Shown: positions 26,098-34,669, numbered from the stretch's first letter. The stretch: DNA of 64,000 bases from Actinomycetota bacterium (GCA_003140175.1 PLJD01000112.1:61322-125321); one strand, 5' to 3'. Program-made: numbers and translations. The notes: generated by a model from the letters alone, not told the origin.

Positions 26098-27660
26098 TCA
26101 CGAGAGCCGATAGGCGACGAGGCTCGGCGACTTTCCGATGCCGATGGGCCACACGATGGTGTTGTGCGTTGCCGCCGGCCATCCGTTTATCCCGCCGGGT
26201 GCCGTCATGGTGCGCACGATCTTCCCCGTACTGCGGTTAAGGGCGATGATCGTGCCCTGGAACGTGCCGGTGAGGACGAGATCACCGAGTACCAGGGTCC
26301 CGCCCAGTGGGTCACCGTCGACGGGGGTGTCCCAGAGAACCCGGCCGCTGCGGGCGTCGACGGCTTCGATCTGTCCTGGTAGTTGCCCGAGCGTCGCCCC
26401 GGCGAAGAAGTCCGTCTTGTTCGGATAGTAGGTAGACGGCGCGTTCACGGCGGCGACGTAGATGGTGCCATCCGCGACCGCAGGTGGTGTGAGGACACCG
26501 CCGAACTCTCCTGGGAGGACGTTCGTGGGGCTGGTCAGCCGCTTGAGGTTGTCGTTTTGGTGCATGCCGACGGGTGTGTCGATGAGCTTCTTGCCATTGA
26601 TGGGATCGAGCGCCACGACATGACCGGCTTTGCCGGTGCCAATGACGCGCTGTGTCAAGTTGCCACCGGGAGTGTTGGCGATGGCGGTTAGGACGAAGTC
26701 ATAGTCGAACAGGTCGTGGGGTGTTTCCTGGTAGAACCACGCGAGTTTCCCCGTCCGGAGATGCAAGGCGACCAACGAGTCCGTGTAGAGGTTCGGCCCG
26801 GGGCGACTCGAGCCGTTCGGGAACTCCGCAGTCCCAGAAAAGGGTGCCGGGTTGGCAATCCCCCAGTACACGAGTCCGCGCTTGAGATCGACAGCAGGCG
26901 GATACCAGGCGCCACCACCGGAATTGATCTCTGGATGACCCCACAGTGTCTTGCTCTGCACGGTGTCGAAGGTCCAAACGCGCTTCCCCGTGCGGGCATC
27001 GAGCGCCCAGAGCACCCCGCGGTCCCCGCCCTTGTACTGGTCGCGCACGCTGATCGGCGTCGTGCTGGCCAGCACAAGACCCGCAACGACCGTGGGCTGG
27101 ATGTCGATCCCATCGGTCTTGGTCAGCGTCAGGCGGGTGGACCAAATCTCTCGGCCCGTCTTCGCATCGAGAGCCGCGATTTCCTGTGAGTTCTTCTGGA
27201 CGTAGACGCGCCCGTAGCCGACGGCGACGCCGTCCGGGCCGACCTCGAAGGTGTTGTAGTTATGTATCCAGAGCACCTTGCCGCTCGACAAGTCGATTGC
27301 GCGGACGTTGCTCTGCAGGTCTTGCACGTAGACGGTGTTGCCGACGATCAGAGGCGTTGTCGACGCGTTCCCGTATCCAGCCGAGCCCGGCAGCGGCACT
27401 GACCATGCAACCTGAAGGCGAGAGACGCTCTCGGTCGTGATCGCGGAAGGGACAACCGCGCGGCTGTTGTCGTAGTCCCGCCCCGGCAGCGGCCAATCGT
27501 TACCGTGCTGGGCAACCTCGGGCGGAACTGTCGGTAGCGGCGGTGGCCGCGCTCCGACGCTGGCACTCGCCACCGCTGTGGACACCGATAGGGTCACACA
27601 CGCGATCCCGACAACAAGTCGACTACCCCAGCCTCGAGCGAACAACCATCCAGATTGCAT
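26098..27660 (-). CDS. Exported PQQ-binding-like beta-propeller protein
   Basis: 520 residues. Signal sequence MQSGWLFARGWGSRLVVGIA followed by WPLPGRDYDNSRAV, the N-terminal motif of quinoprotein propellers. Tryptophan-docking-like blades recur: AIDLSSGKVLWIHN, ALDAKTGREIWSTR, ALDARTGKRVWTFD, ALHLRTGKLAWFYQ, AVDARSGRVLWDTP, ALNRSTGKIVRTM. It resembles PQQ-dependent alcohol dehydrogenase propellers and BamB-like proteins. A calcium/PQQ catalytic Asp and the vicinal-Cys pair of PQQ-ADHs are not evident, so an enzymatic role is open. Convergent with the TauD operon. The upstream open frame is ignored in favour of this ATG because of the signal peptide. Confidence 0.8.
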   Translation of the reverse strand: MQSGWLFARGWGSRLVVGIACVTLSVSTAVASASVGARPPPLPTVPPEVAQHGNDWPLPGRDYDNSRAVVPSAITTESVSRLQVAWSVPLPGSAGYGNASTTPLIVGNTVYVQDLQSNVRAIDLSSGKVLWIHNYNTFEVGPDGVAVGYGRVYVQKNSQEIAALDAKTGREIWSTRLTLTKTDGIDIQPTVVAGLVLASTTPISVRDQYKGGDRGVLWALDARTGKRVWTFDTVQSKTLWGHPEINSGGGAWYPPAVDLKRGLVYWGIANPAPFSGTAEFPNGSSRPGPNLYTDSLVALHLRTGKLAWFYQETPHDLFDYDFVLTAIANTPGGNLTQRVIGTGKAGHVVALDPINGKKLIDTPVGMHQNDNLKRLTSPTNVLPGEFGGVLTPPAVADGTIYVAAVNAPSTYYPNKTDFFAGATLGQLPGQIEAVDARSGRVLWDTPVDGDPLGGTLVLGDLVLTGTFQGTIIALNRSTGKIVRTMTAPGGINGWPAATHNTIVWPIGIGKSPSLVAYRLS

Positions 27661-27869
27661 GTAACTCTGTTTGGCGCCGGTGGAAAGGCCGGCTCCCCAA
27701 GCACGGAGGCCACCCGCAGACCTGTCGATGAGCGACGCTATACGCGCAGGATATCTGGCCGCGACGATCGAGGGCTGTCCTCGCCCTTGCCGCGGCGGGG
27801 CCGGAGTCCGCAAGGCAGGTCATAGTCGGGTTCACGGAGTCTTTCTGCTAGGAGTTGGGCTTCATGCGT

Positions 27870-27896
27870 GACTCGCGGTCTACAGAACCGCGAGTC
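27870..27896. repeat. 27-bp palindromic repeat, copy 13
   Basis: Arms GACTCGCGGT / ACCGCGAGTC, centre ctacaga; perfect. Divergent gap. Confidence 0.96.
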
Positions 27897-27929
27897 ATCT
27901 CGTACTCCCCACGGCCGAGTCGATCAGCC

Positions 27930-27956
27930 GACCGGCGATCTGGGAGACCGCGAGTC
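27930..27956. repeat. Palindromic repeat, copy 14 (degenerate left arm)
   Basis: Left arm gaCcgGCGAT, right arm ACCGCGAGTC, centre ctgggag; 33 bases after copy 13. Confidence 0.82.
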
Positions 27957-28012
27957 AGGAGCTAGCGCGCTCGTGTGAACATTGTCTCAGGGTGTAGTTA
28001 GCGTGTTGAACC

Positions 28013-28304
28013 GTGTCGGACGGTCTCCTGGCAGCCACCTTCGATCCGGACGGCCGAGCTGTCGCCCTCACAGCAGAGCGCTGGGCTCACATCACGGAAG
28101 GGCACCCGGAGCTGGCGCTATCAGAACGAGATCCTTGAAACCGTGCGGGCGCCGTCTCGCCGGCGGCCGGGCCCGACCCTCGGGGAGTACTGGTTCTACG
28201 GTGAGAACGTCGGGCCCAGTCACTGGCTCAAGGTTGTCGTACGCTTTGAGTCGATCGACCGTGGCATTATTCTGACTGCGTTCGCTCGGAGATCAATGCC
28301 ATGA
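28013..28304 (+). pseudogene. DUF4258-like toxin gene, frameshifted
   Basis: The first frame, from GTG 28013, reads ALTAERWAHITEGHPEL and stops at 28136-28138. A second frame from about 28119 continues YQNEILETVRAPSRRRPG, EYWFYGENVGPSHWLKVVV, GIILTAFARRSMP and stops on the start codon of the DUF2283 gene. Joined, they form a complete about 95-residue protein of the small RelE-like/DUF4258 kind (W-x-H-I, H-P-E-L, L-K-V-V-V, I-x-T-A-F). One extra base near 28118 explains the break. Partner of the downstream DUF2283 protein in a presumed toxin-antitoxin module; the toxin half now appears inactive. Confidence 0.72.
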
Positions 28305-28582
28305 AGATCAAGGTGGGCAATACAACCTTCGACCGCGTCGAATACGACGCGGAGGCCGATGTGCTGTACCTCCACGTCGGCAGTCCCGATCTAGCGGCCG
28401 ACTTCGACGAGTCGCCCGAAGGCCACGCCTTGCGCTACGACCACGGCGGCAGGCTGGTAGGACTCACCATCGTGAACGCGAAGAGGTTGCTCGACGAGGC
28501 GGAGCCGATCATCGTCACCATCCCCGAACGGGTGACAATCGATCCCGCGCTAATTGCGCCAGCCGTGCAGCCTGCTGCGTAA
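28301..28582 (+). CDS. DUF2283 domain protein (presumed antitoxin)
   Basis: 93 residues with the DUF2283 core: FDRVEYDAEADVLYLHVG, then GHALRYDHGGRLVGLTIVNAKRL. DUF2283 proteins commonly sit beside DUF4258/RelE-like small proteins and are treated as antitoxins. The ATG overlaps the stop of the preceding frameshifted gene (ATGA), the usual coupling of such pairs. The intact antitoxin beside a broken toxin fits loss of the toxin. The C-terminal tail is Ala/Pro-rich. Confidence 0.82.
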   Translation: MKIKVGNTTFDRVEYDAEADVLYLHVGSPDLAADFDESPEGHALRYDHGGRLVGLTIVNAKRLLDEAEPIIVTIPERVTIDPALIAPAVQPAA

Positions 28583-28978
28583 GAGAGGATCGTGCGCCGG
28601 CGGGGCAGCCGGCCATGGGCGGCGGCCAAGAACCTCGCCGTGCCTGGTCAGTAGACCCGCCCGCGAGGTGACGTCGACGTGAGGTCGGTTGACTCGCGGT
28701 CTGATGGACCGCGAGTCAGCAGACCACGACCGCTTGCGGCCGCCACGAGGTTGGTGGCACCAACGGGTCGGATGCCAGCTCGAGAAGTTGTTCGGGGGTT
28801 CACTCGATCGTCTTCGTCGCCGGGTCGACCTTCTGCATTAACGCCGAGAGCCGAGAGACGGGCGCCGCGGTCGCCAAGCGGCTCCGCGGCAATTTGCACC
28901 AGATCATCTGTCACTAGGCTTCGACCATGGGTGGTAAAGGCGCGCTGACCTCGAAGAACTCCTACTGAGGGAAGTCCA
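28583..28978. other. Gap of about 400 bases, one palindrome copy
   Basis: Apart from copy 15, a + frame near 28795-28918 reads VHSIVFVAGSTFCINAESRE then TGAAVAKRLRGNLHQIICH and a stop. It looks like the tail of a former gene but has no start and no recognised family. Otherwise nothing convincing. Confidence 0.4.
28691..28717. repeat. 27-bp palindromic repeat, copy 15
   Basis: Arms GACTCGCGGT / ACCGCGAGTC, centre ctgatgg; perfect. Between co-directional genes. Confidence 0.96.
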
Positions 28979-29194
28979 ATGGCCACGATCGAGGTCCACT
29001 TCGTCGGCGGGAGCGTCGTGACGATCGAAGACGATGCTTCTGTCGAGCAGGCCTGGGAGAGCGCCTCCGCCTCGGTGGCCAGCAGTGGCGCTCTGTCGGG
29101 GCCCACTCCAGATGGCAGCCATGTCGTGATCCCCCTCGACAATGTCACCTTCATCGAAGTCAGCGCCTCCGGCCCCGGTCCCGCCCTCGGCTGA
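28979..29194 (+). CDS. Small hypothetical protein
   Basis: 71 residues; GAGGGAAG just upstream of the ATG is an acceptable ribosome-binding site. Sequence MATIEVHFVGGSVVTIEDDA then SHVVIPLDNVTFIEVSASGP: alternating beta strands, acidic, no Cys. No family recognised. Probably a small beta-rich cytosolic protein. Confidence 0.55.
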   Translation: MATIEVHFVGGSVVTIEDDASVEQAWESASASVASSGALSGPTPDGSHVVIPLDNVTFIEVSASGPGPALG

Positions 29195-29223
29195 GAGGCG
29201 AAGCCGCCCGCGATCCCCCGCGC

Positions 29224-29448
29224 TCAGGCGTCACTCGGTCCCGTGGCGCGCCAAGCGTGGCGGACGCGAGCCCATAAGGACTGTCCGTGCTGCGAGGGCG
29301 CCCGGGAAGGTTGGGCGCCCTGCAACTTCCCGTCGGCGTCAAGACAGTGCTCTTCCTGCGACCCCGAGTGAATCCACCCTTCGTTCACGGCGTCGCATTC
29401 TTCGATCGGCGCTCCGCAATGGCGACACACGATGGAAATGCTCGGCAT
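29224..29448 (-). CDS. Small Cys-containing hypothetical protein
   Basis: 74 residues. The first half has a zinc-ribbon look: CRHCGAPIEECDAVNEGWIH, then EEHCLDADG. The spacing C-x2-C, C and C/H could bind one metal. The second half is polar and unassigned (RAPSQHGQSLWARVRHAW). No family assigned; the Cys pattern supports real coding, but codon evidence alone is weak. Confidence 0.5.
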   Translation of the reverse strand: MPSISIVCRHCGAPIEECDAVNEGWIHSGSQEEHCLDADGKLQGAQPSRAPSQHGQSLWARVRHAWRATGPSDA

Positions 29449-29546
29449 CGACCCACTGTAGGTCCATGCGGAGCCGTCGACTCCGTGATGTCTCGACGAG
29501 GACGTCCGACTGCGTCTTTGAGCATCGGCGCAAGTGTCCGCCCGCG

Positions 29547-29573
29547 CGCTCGCGGTTCGGTGGATCGCGAGTC
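29547..29573. repeat. Palindromic repeat, copy 16
   Basis: Left arm gCgCTCGCGGT-like (first bases altered), centre tcggtgg, right arm ATCGCGAGTC. Between two minus-strand genes. Confidence 0.85.
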
Positions 29574-29636
29574 AGCGGTCTTCCTTCGGGTTATAGCCCG
29601 GGCGTCATCGACCGGGAGACGCGGCGGCCGGATTGC

Positions 29637-30161
29637 TCAGTGGCGGGAGCGGGCCTCACGCCAACGATCTTCGACGCCCCATTCCCGAGCCCAGCGTTCG
29701 ACGTATTCCTCGTCGAAGGCGAGCCTGGTGGAGAGAATCGAGCTGATGTCATCCTGGTCACGAGGCCGCCAAGCGATGAGCTTATGAACGAACACATCCT
29801 CCACGGTCAGCACGTGATCGATCGCGCGCTCGACCGCGATCCGTTGATACTCAGTTGTCGCCATGACGAGATCCACCCGTCCATCACTGCGCTGGGCACG
29901 GATGAGGTGGGGCTCTCCCTTGTCCTCAAAAACCCGTACGTCAAAGCCAGCATCGATTAGGCCAGGGACAAGCCGTTGGTCCCAAATGACTAGATAGTCG
30001 ACGTCAGCGGTGGGACGCTGCGCAGCCCGATACGACGCCGCAGCCACCGCCCCGATCAGCGTCCAGCTCGCGTGTAGCTGTTCGAGCAGCGCGTTAACGG
30101 CGCGGAAGCATGCCGCGCTCTCGGGCCCGTTCGAAGAACTCGAGCTCGGGGATCTCGTCAT
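29637..30161 (-). CDS. Nucleotidyltransferase (MNT-like) protein
   Basis: Core reads LLEQLHASWTLIGAVAAASY, then PTADVDYLVIWDQ, with catalytic carboxylates in T-A-D-V-D-Y, the minimal nucleotidyltransferase fold. Further DRVD-type strand GRVDLVMATTEYQRIAVERA and VEDVFVHKLIAWRPRDQDDI, as in AbiEii/MNT-like or DUF6036 proteins. The homologous region starts about residue 24 of the frame given; the only ATG starts lie inside the upstream gene (overlap about 70 bases), while a CTG at 30089 would fit the domain better. With the preceding small gene it may form a toxin-antitoxin-like pair. Confidence 0.72.
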   Translation of the reverse strand: MTRSPSSSSSNGPESAACFRAVNALLEQLHASWTLIGAVAAASYRAAQRPTADVDYLVIWDQRLVPGLIDAGFDVRVFEDKGEPHLIRAQRSDGRVDLVMATTEYQRIAVERAIDHVLTVEDVFVHKLIAWRPRDQDDISSILSTRLAFDEEYVERWAREWGVEDRWREARSRH

Positions 30162-30327
30162 TGTCATCGTCCTGGAGCGGCGGGAGGCCGATCGCCGCTC
30201 TTCTGGGGTTGCTGAACTCACGTATCCAGCGTCGCTGCGCCGTCGTGGCCGGCTCGTGGCTCTCTGACTCGCTCAGCAACTGGGCCAACGTCGCCATTCG
30301 GGCCCGGTCGTGTTCGCTAACAGTCAC
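30094..30327 (-). CDS. Small hypothetical protein, partner of nucleotidyltransferase
   Basis: 77 residues from a GTG (VTVSEHDRARMATLAQLLSE); an ATG eleven codons later is an alternative. The sequence is charged and helical: TTAQRRWIREFSNPRRAAIG, LQDDDNDEIPELEFFERARERG. No HTH can be drawn with certainty. Directly upstream of, and overlapping, the nucleotidyltransferase frame, so likely co-translated; an antitoxin role is inference. Confidence 0.55.
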   Translation of the reverse strand: MTVSEHDRARMATLAQLLSESESHEPATTAQRRWIREFSNPRRAAIGLPPLQDDDNDEIPELEFFERARERGMLPRR

Positions 30328-30461
30328 AATGCCATCGTAGGTCAGGATCTGAGCGCCATAGGGGCCTGTCGCCCGGATCAACAGCCTGGCGCAACGGTGG
30401 GCTTCCGCTCCTGGCCTCAGTTCGCCAAGCGAGACGTCGCTACATGGGAGGATCCCCCGAC

Positions 30462-30488
30462 AGCTCGCGGTCTCTGGACCCGCGACTC
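30462..30488. repeat. Palindromic repeat, copy 17a (first half of overlapping dimer)
   Basis: Left arm agCTCGCGGT, centre ctctgga, right arm CCCGCGACTC. The last five bases (GACTC, 30484-30488) are also the first five of the next copy. Confidence 0.85.
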
Positions 30489-30510
30489 GCGATTCGGTGG
30501 ACCGCGAGTC
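30484..30510. repeat. 27-bp palindromic repeat, copy 17b (second half of overlapping dimer)
   Basis: Arms GACTCGCGAT / ACCGCGAGTC, centre tcggtgg; starts 22 bases after copy 17a and overlaps it by GACTC. Confidence 0.94.
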
Positions 30511-30554
30511 GCTGCCTGTCGAATTCTCGATCGGTGCGCCGGGTAAGGGCTCGC

Positions 30555-31112
30555 TTAGACCTTGCGGCCTAGGAAGGCAGCGAGCTGGTTGGCGTTGCAC
30601 GCTCCCGCCGGCGCTGGCTGCTCGGCGCCGAACGGGTTTCCCTCCGGAGAGCGAAACGCTGGCTGGATCGCCTGCCGCGCGCCGACGAGCAGTTGCGCAG
30701 CGAGCTCGGGCGACAGGTCAGTGCCCTGGCCGGTGGCCTTGGCGAGATCCCAACCGTGCGTGAACGTGTCCGTCGCCGCGAGACCCATGAACGCCGCGCC
30801 TGGCATCTGCCCGAACGGCAACGTCAGCATCCTCTCCATGACTCCGTCGGCACCGAACGCAGCGAGGCAGCGTTGAGAAGCGTCGTCGAAGGCAGAAACA
30901 AAGTCGGTCGCGGAGAAGTCAGCATCGCCCGCCACCGGCGGCTCACCCTTTGCGCCGGTCGCAAAGAACGACTGCCCACCCACGATGTGATTGATGAGGT
31001 CACTGACCTTCCATGCCGCACACGGCGTGTCGTCGCCGAGCTGATCCTTCGACACTCCAGTGAGGACCACACGGGTGGATGCGATTGCTTGCTCGAGGGG
31101 CTCGGTCGCCAC
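30555..31112 (-). CDS. TIGR03086 family metal-binding (DinB/MDMPI-like) protein
   Basis: 185 residues from a GTG with AAGGAG 8-13 bases upstream. Four-helix DinB fold: the WKVSDLINHIVGGQSFFA segment holds the first metal-ligand His. TDTFTHGWDLAKATGQ holds the second His motif (H-G-W-D-L-A) typical of mycothiol maleylpyruvate isomerase N-terminal/TIGR03086 proteins, mostly actinobacterial. These are thought to be mycothiol-linked or metal-binding enzymes; the reaction is unknown. The C-terminal LLVGARQAIQPAFRSPEGNPFG is family-typical. Confidence 0.9.
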   Translation of the reverse strand: MATEPLEQAIASTRVVLTGVSKDQLGDDTPCAAWKVSDLINHIVGGQSFFATGAKGEPPVAGDADFSATDFVSAFDDASQRCLAAFGADGVMERMLTLPFGQMPGAAFMGLAATDTFTHGWDLAKATGQGTDLSPELAAQLLVGARQAIQPAFRSPEGNPFGAEQPAPAGACNANQLAAFLGRKV

Positions 31113-31189
31113 GGCGATCTCCTTTTCGTCCGTTGAGTTAGCGGCACCTTACGTCGTGGGCCGTGCCTTCGGTCGCTGTATGGCGCCGC

Positions 31190-31216
31190 GACTCGCGGTT
31201 TCGGGGACCGCGAGTC
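31190..31216. repeat. 27-bp palindromic repeat, copy 18
   Basis: Arms GACTCGCGGT / ACCGCGAGTC, centre ttcgggg; perfect. First of three copies in a 470-base divergent gap. Confidence 0.96.
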
Positions 31217-31380
31217 AGGGCGCGGCGCATGACTGGCGACCTATCGAACCGCAGGGTGGTGTGCGGGTCGTCCCACGATGGCGCTCAGCCCTCTTCGTTC
31301 CGGCTTGCCCGTCCACAGGGCCCACAGGGATAGACGTTTGTTCCTATTCGCATCGGTTCTGCGATGGTGAGTCCGATCGC

Positions 31381-31407
31381 GACTCGCGGTTCGACAGATC
31401 GCGAGTC
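31381..31407. repeat. 27-bp palindromic repeat, copy 19
   Basis: Arms GACTCGCGGT / ATCGCGAGTC, centre tcgacag. Confidence 0.96.
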
Positions 31408-31422
31408 CATGGGTCGCCTTCT

Positions 31423-31449
31423 GACTCGCGGTCTTGCTGATCGCGAGTC
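31423..31449. repeat. 27-bp palindromic repeat, copy 20
   Basis: Arms GACTCGCGGT / ATCGCGAGTC, centre cttgctg; 15 bases after copy 19. The rest of the 31113-31581 gap holds no recognisable gene. Confidence 0.96.
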
Positions 31450-31581
31450 ATGTCGGAGCGACCAGACCCCAGGGCTGATGAGAACGGTCTCGCAGCACCT
31501 GACCCGTTCCTCGTGACGAAAGCCGTATGGTTGGCCACGAGCGGGGCGACTCGGGATCCGTTCGTGATCGGGTAGGTCGAG

Positions 31582-32826
31582 ATGACAGAGTCGAATCTCG
31601 CCGACATCTGGCACCGGATCACGGATCTCGATGTCGTGTCGGGAGCCGGCTCGTGGGTGACTGCAGCCGACGGGACGGAGTATTTGGATTTCACCGCCGG
31701 TATCGCCGTGACGTCGACGGGCCATTGCCATCCGCATGTGGTGCGGGCGGTCCAGGACCAAGCGGCTCGATTTCTGCATGCCCAACCGAACGTCTATCGC
31801 CACGATCTGCTAGAGCCGCTAGCCGGGCGGTTGGCTGACCTTGTCCCGGGTGCTATCGACACGTTCTTTTTCGCGAACTCTGGTGCCGAAGCCGTTGAGG
31901 CGGCCATAAAGCTCGCCAAGCAAACGACTGGTCGACCGAACGTCATCGTGTTCGAGGGCTCGTTCCACGGGCGGACACATCTCGCGATGGCGATGACGAC
32001 ATCGAAGATCCTCTACCGCGCCGGATATGCGCCACTCCCCTCTGGCGTCTTCGTCGCCCCGTTCCCCGATCGCCGTCGCGGGCTTGGTCGAGAGCCTGAC
32101 GCGGTCGTCGACGACTGCCTCGACGGGCTGAAATCCGTGCTGCAGACGCAGACAGCACCGAAGGAGACGGCCGCAGTCGTGCTTGAGCCCGTACTCGGCG
32201 AAGGCGGCTATATCCCCTGCCCGAAGCGCTTCCTGCGAGGCGTGGCCGAGATCTGCCGTGAGCGCGGAGTCCCGTTCGTCGCTGACGAAGTGCAAACCGG
32301 CTTCGGACGGACCGGCGCCATGTTCGCAGTTGAGCACTTCGACATCGAGCCCGACATCATCGTGCTGGGCAAGGGCATGGGATCTGGCTTTCCAATCTCG
32401 GCGATCGGCGCCCCCCGATCTCGCATGCAACAGTGGCCGGTTGGGTCACACGGCGGCACCTACGGCGGCAACCCGATGGGATGCGCAGCAGCTCTCGCCA
32501 CCCTCGACATCCTCACCCAACCAGGATTCCTCGAGCGTGTTCGGCAGCTCGGGTCCCGACTCACGCGTTCGCTGTCCGCAATGCAGCACGGCGATCCTCG
32601 CATCGTCGATGTTCGTGGACCTGGCCTCATGATCGGCGTCGAGTTCGCAGATCCGGCAGATGCTCAACAGGTGCAAGCACACTGTCTGGACCATGACCGG
32701 CTCATATTGATGACGGCCGGTCCCACAAATTCGGTGATTCGCTGGATGCCTCCGCTTGTGGTCTCCGAAGCCGACATCGAGCTCGCAACACAAGCGTTCG
32801 GTTGCGCCCTGACTGAGACGCGATAG
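31582..32826 (+). CDS. Class III PLP-dependent aminotransferase
   Basis: 414 residues. Family landmarks: DFTAGIAVTSTGHCHPHVV, FFANSGAEAVEAAIKLA (phosphate-binding), FEGSFHGRTHLAMAMT, the PLP Asp in FVADEVQTGFGRTG, Schiff-base Lys in IVLGKGMGSGFPISA and GTYGGNPMGCAAALATLD. The closest match by eye is 4-aminobutyrate/acetylornithine-type omega-aminotransferase. It would transfer an omega-amino group to an alpha-keto acid. Stands alone between repeat copies; substrate cannot be fixed. Confidence 0.93.
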   Translation: MTESNLADIWHRITDLDVVSGAGSWVTAADGTEYLDFTAGIAVTSTGHCHPHVVRAVQDQAARFLHAQPNVYRHDLLEPLAGRLADLVPGAIDTFFFANSGAEAVEAAIKLAKQTTGRPNVIVFEGSFHGRTHLAMAMTTSKILYRAGYAPLPSGVFVAPFPDRRRGLGREPDAVVDDCLDGLKSVLQTQTAPKETAAVVLEPVLGEGGYIPCPKRFLRGVAEICRERGVPFVADEVQTGFGRTGAMFAVEHFDIEPDIIVLGKGMGSGFPISAIGAPRSRMQQWPVGSHGGTYGGNPMGCAAALATLDILTQPGFLERVRQLGSRLTRSLSAMQHGDPRIVDVRGPGLMIGVEFADPADAQQVQAHCLDHDRLILMTAGPTNSVIRWMPPLVVSEADIELATQAFGCALTETR

Positions 32827-32967
32827 CCGCGCGTTCGGTGGTCCTGGGGATCCCCATCGAATCCGCCACTAGGGATGCGCTGCATATCGGCAGGGATGGA
32901 AGCGCTCCTTTCGAACCCAATATGGGGGCCCAGGCTCGCCAAGCCTTCGCCACTCTGTCAGCCGAGT

Positions 32968-32994
32968 GACTCGCGATGAGCATGATCGCGAGTC
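32968..32994. repeat. 27-bp palindromic repeat, copy 21
   Basis: Arms GACTCGCGAT / ATCGCGAGTC, centre gagcatg (one of two copies whose centre starts with G; the same centre recurs at 50638). Confidence 0.95.
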
Positions 32995-33003
32995 ACCGGC
33001 CGC

Positions 33004-33030
33004 GATTCGCGGTTCAGCACATCGCGAGTC
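33004..33030. repeat. 27-bp palindromic repeat, copy 22
   Basis: Arms GATTCGCGGT / ATCGCGAGTC, centre tcagcac; 10 bases after copy 21. The remaining gap (32827-33310) has no convincing gene. Confidence 0.93.
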
Positions 33031-33310
33031 ACGTACTGAGTGGATGCCGCGACTCGGGATAGCCACGAACGCGAACCAGAAGAACCAAGTCTGGGCCCAG
33101 GCAATCGAGGACCCCATACACACGGATCTCTTGGTTCGCTCCGAGCGTGCCGGGCTCCGGCTGTCGGTGGGGCCCGGCGGTCACGAGCAGGCGACAGTTG
33201 TTTAGTGGTCTTCCCCCGAAGTGCTGCTGCTTAACCGACGGTTTGTGAGGTCTGCGGGTCCGGGTTAAGAAGACTTTGGAGCTTGACCGGTGGGAGAGCA
33301 TGCTGGTCAC

Positions 33311-34669
33311 ATGCGGATCGCGGTCGCGGGTGCTACGGGCTTTGTCGGGCGAGCCTTGGTCCGTGCGCTGCTGAGTGAGGGGCACAAGCCCGTGGCGCTC
33401 GCGCGTCACCTGGCCGTCATTGCTGGCGCAACAAGTCTCAAGGTCGACATCGGTGATGAGGAGGCGGTCCGGCTTGCGCTCACTGGTTGTGGCGCCGCCT
33501 ATTACCTTGTGCACTCGCTTGAGCGAAGCGACTTTCGCTCGCGTGATCGGGAATTGGCAGAGATTTTCGGCCGAGCGGCAGCCTCCGTTGGCGTCCAGCG
33601 CATTGTCTACGTCGGCGGACTTGGGGAGCACCCGACGTCTGAGCATCTCAAGAGCCGCCAGGAAACTGGCCGGGCATTGGCTCGCGCGGGTGTCCCCTTG
33701 GTCGAGCTTCGCGCCGCCGTCGTGCTCGGGGCCGGAAGCATCTCCTTCGAGATGCTGCGGTACCTGACCGAGCGGCTGCCGTTCATGGTGTGCCCGCGAT
33801 GGGTCCGGACCCGGATCCAACCCGTCGCTTTGCGAGACATGCTGAGCTATTTGGTCGAGGCGCTCAGGGTGGAGCCCGGCACCTATGACATCGGTGGCGC
33901 CGACGTCACGACCTACCGAGACATGATCGCCACCTTTGCCTCGGTACGTGGGCTGTGGCCGCGACGAATTGTCGACGTCCCGTACCTCACGCCCCACCTC
34001 TCGTCCTATTGGGTGGATCTGGTCACTCCGGTTGATCGGCGAGTGAGCCATGCGCTGATCGAGAGTTTGGGCACAGAGGTCATCGTCGAGGACGCCGCTC
34101 GGACAGAGGCTGCCTTCACCGTGCGGCCGATTGGCGTGCGCGATGCAATCATCCAGGCTCTCGACGAGCAGGCAGTTGACGTCGGATCCAACTTGCTGGA
34201 TCGAGCGTCGGGGCTCGTGGACGGTATCTACTCTGAGCGGGTTTCCGTACCGATCAAGTCGGATCAAGCAGCTGCAGCGGCCGCCGACTTCGAGCGCGTC
34301 GGAGGTAGCTACGAGTGGTACGGCTTGGCGTTCGCCTGGCGGATTCGGCGGGGCATCGGTTTCATCCTTGGCGAGCGTTGGCGTCTTCACCGCGCACCGG
34401 CGATTCGTGCTGGGGAGCACGTCGACTGGTGGAATGTGGTGCACCGACGGTCCCGGGAGCTCGTGTTGCGAGGGGACGGCTGGCATCCGGGGGATGCGTG
34501 GCTGGGGTGGCGAGTCGACGAGCGAGAGCTTGTTCAGGTCGGAGCGTTACGGCCAAAGGGCGTTCCGGGTCTTGTGTACTGGAACCTGTTGCAACCAGTA
34601 CATAGGCGCGTCTTCCTGACTCTGGCTCGGTATCGCCGCGACAGGGCGGCAAGTCCGACGGGCAGCTGA
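33311..34669 (+). CDS. SDR-type NAD(P)-binding protein with C-terminal DUF2867-like domain
   Basis: 452 residues. Rossmann start MRIAVAGATGFVGRALVRAL (G-x-T-G-F-V-G), with AYYLVHSLERSDF and VQRIVYVGGLGE as in atypical SDRs of the NmrA/DUF2867 group. From about residue 300 a second domain (YEWYGLAFAWRIRRGIGFIL, VDWWNVVHRRSRELVLRGDG, LQPVHRRVFLTLARYRRD) matches DUF2867. Likely an NAD(P)H-binding oxidoreductase or regulator; substrate unknown. A GTG 21 bases upstream (33290) is an alternative start. The stop is immediately followed by an IS30 remnant. Confidence 0.85.
   Translation: MRIAVAGATGFVGRALVRALLSEGHKPVALARHLAVIAGATSLKVDIGDEEAVRLALTGCGAAYYLVHSLERSDFRSRDRELAEIFGRAAASVGVQRIVYVGGLGEHPTSEHLKSRQETGRALARAGVPLVELRAAVVLGAGSISFEMLRYLTERLPFMVCPRWVRTRIQPVALRDMLSYLVEALRVEPGTYDIGGADVTTYRDMIATFASVRGLWPRRIVDVPYLTPHLSSYWVDLVTPVDRRVSHALIESLGTEVIVEDAARTEAAFTVRPIGVRDAIIQALDEQAVDVGSNLLDRASGLVDGIYSERVSVPIKSDQAAAAAADFERVGGSYEWYGLAFAWRIRRGIGFILGERWRLHRAPAIRAGEHVDWWNVVHRRSRELVLRGDGWHPGDAWLGWRVDERELVQVGALRPKGVPGLVYWNLLQPVHRRVFLTLARYRRDRAASPTGS

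Noticed and set aside
32966-33205. Plus-strand frame of 79 codons
   Set aside because: Most of it is translated palindrome repeat; no start signal or family.
33029-34486. Long minus-strand frame (485 codons) opposite the SDR gene
   Set aside because: The plus strand encodes a clear Rossmann/DUF2867 protein; the antisense frame has no family features.
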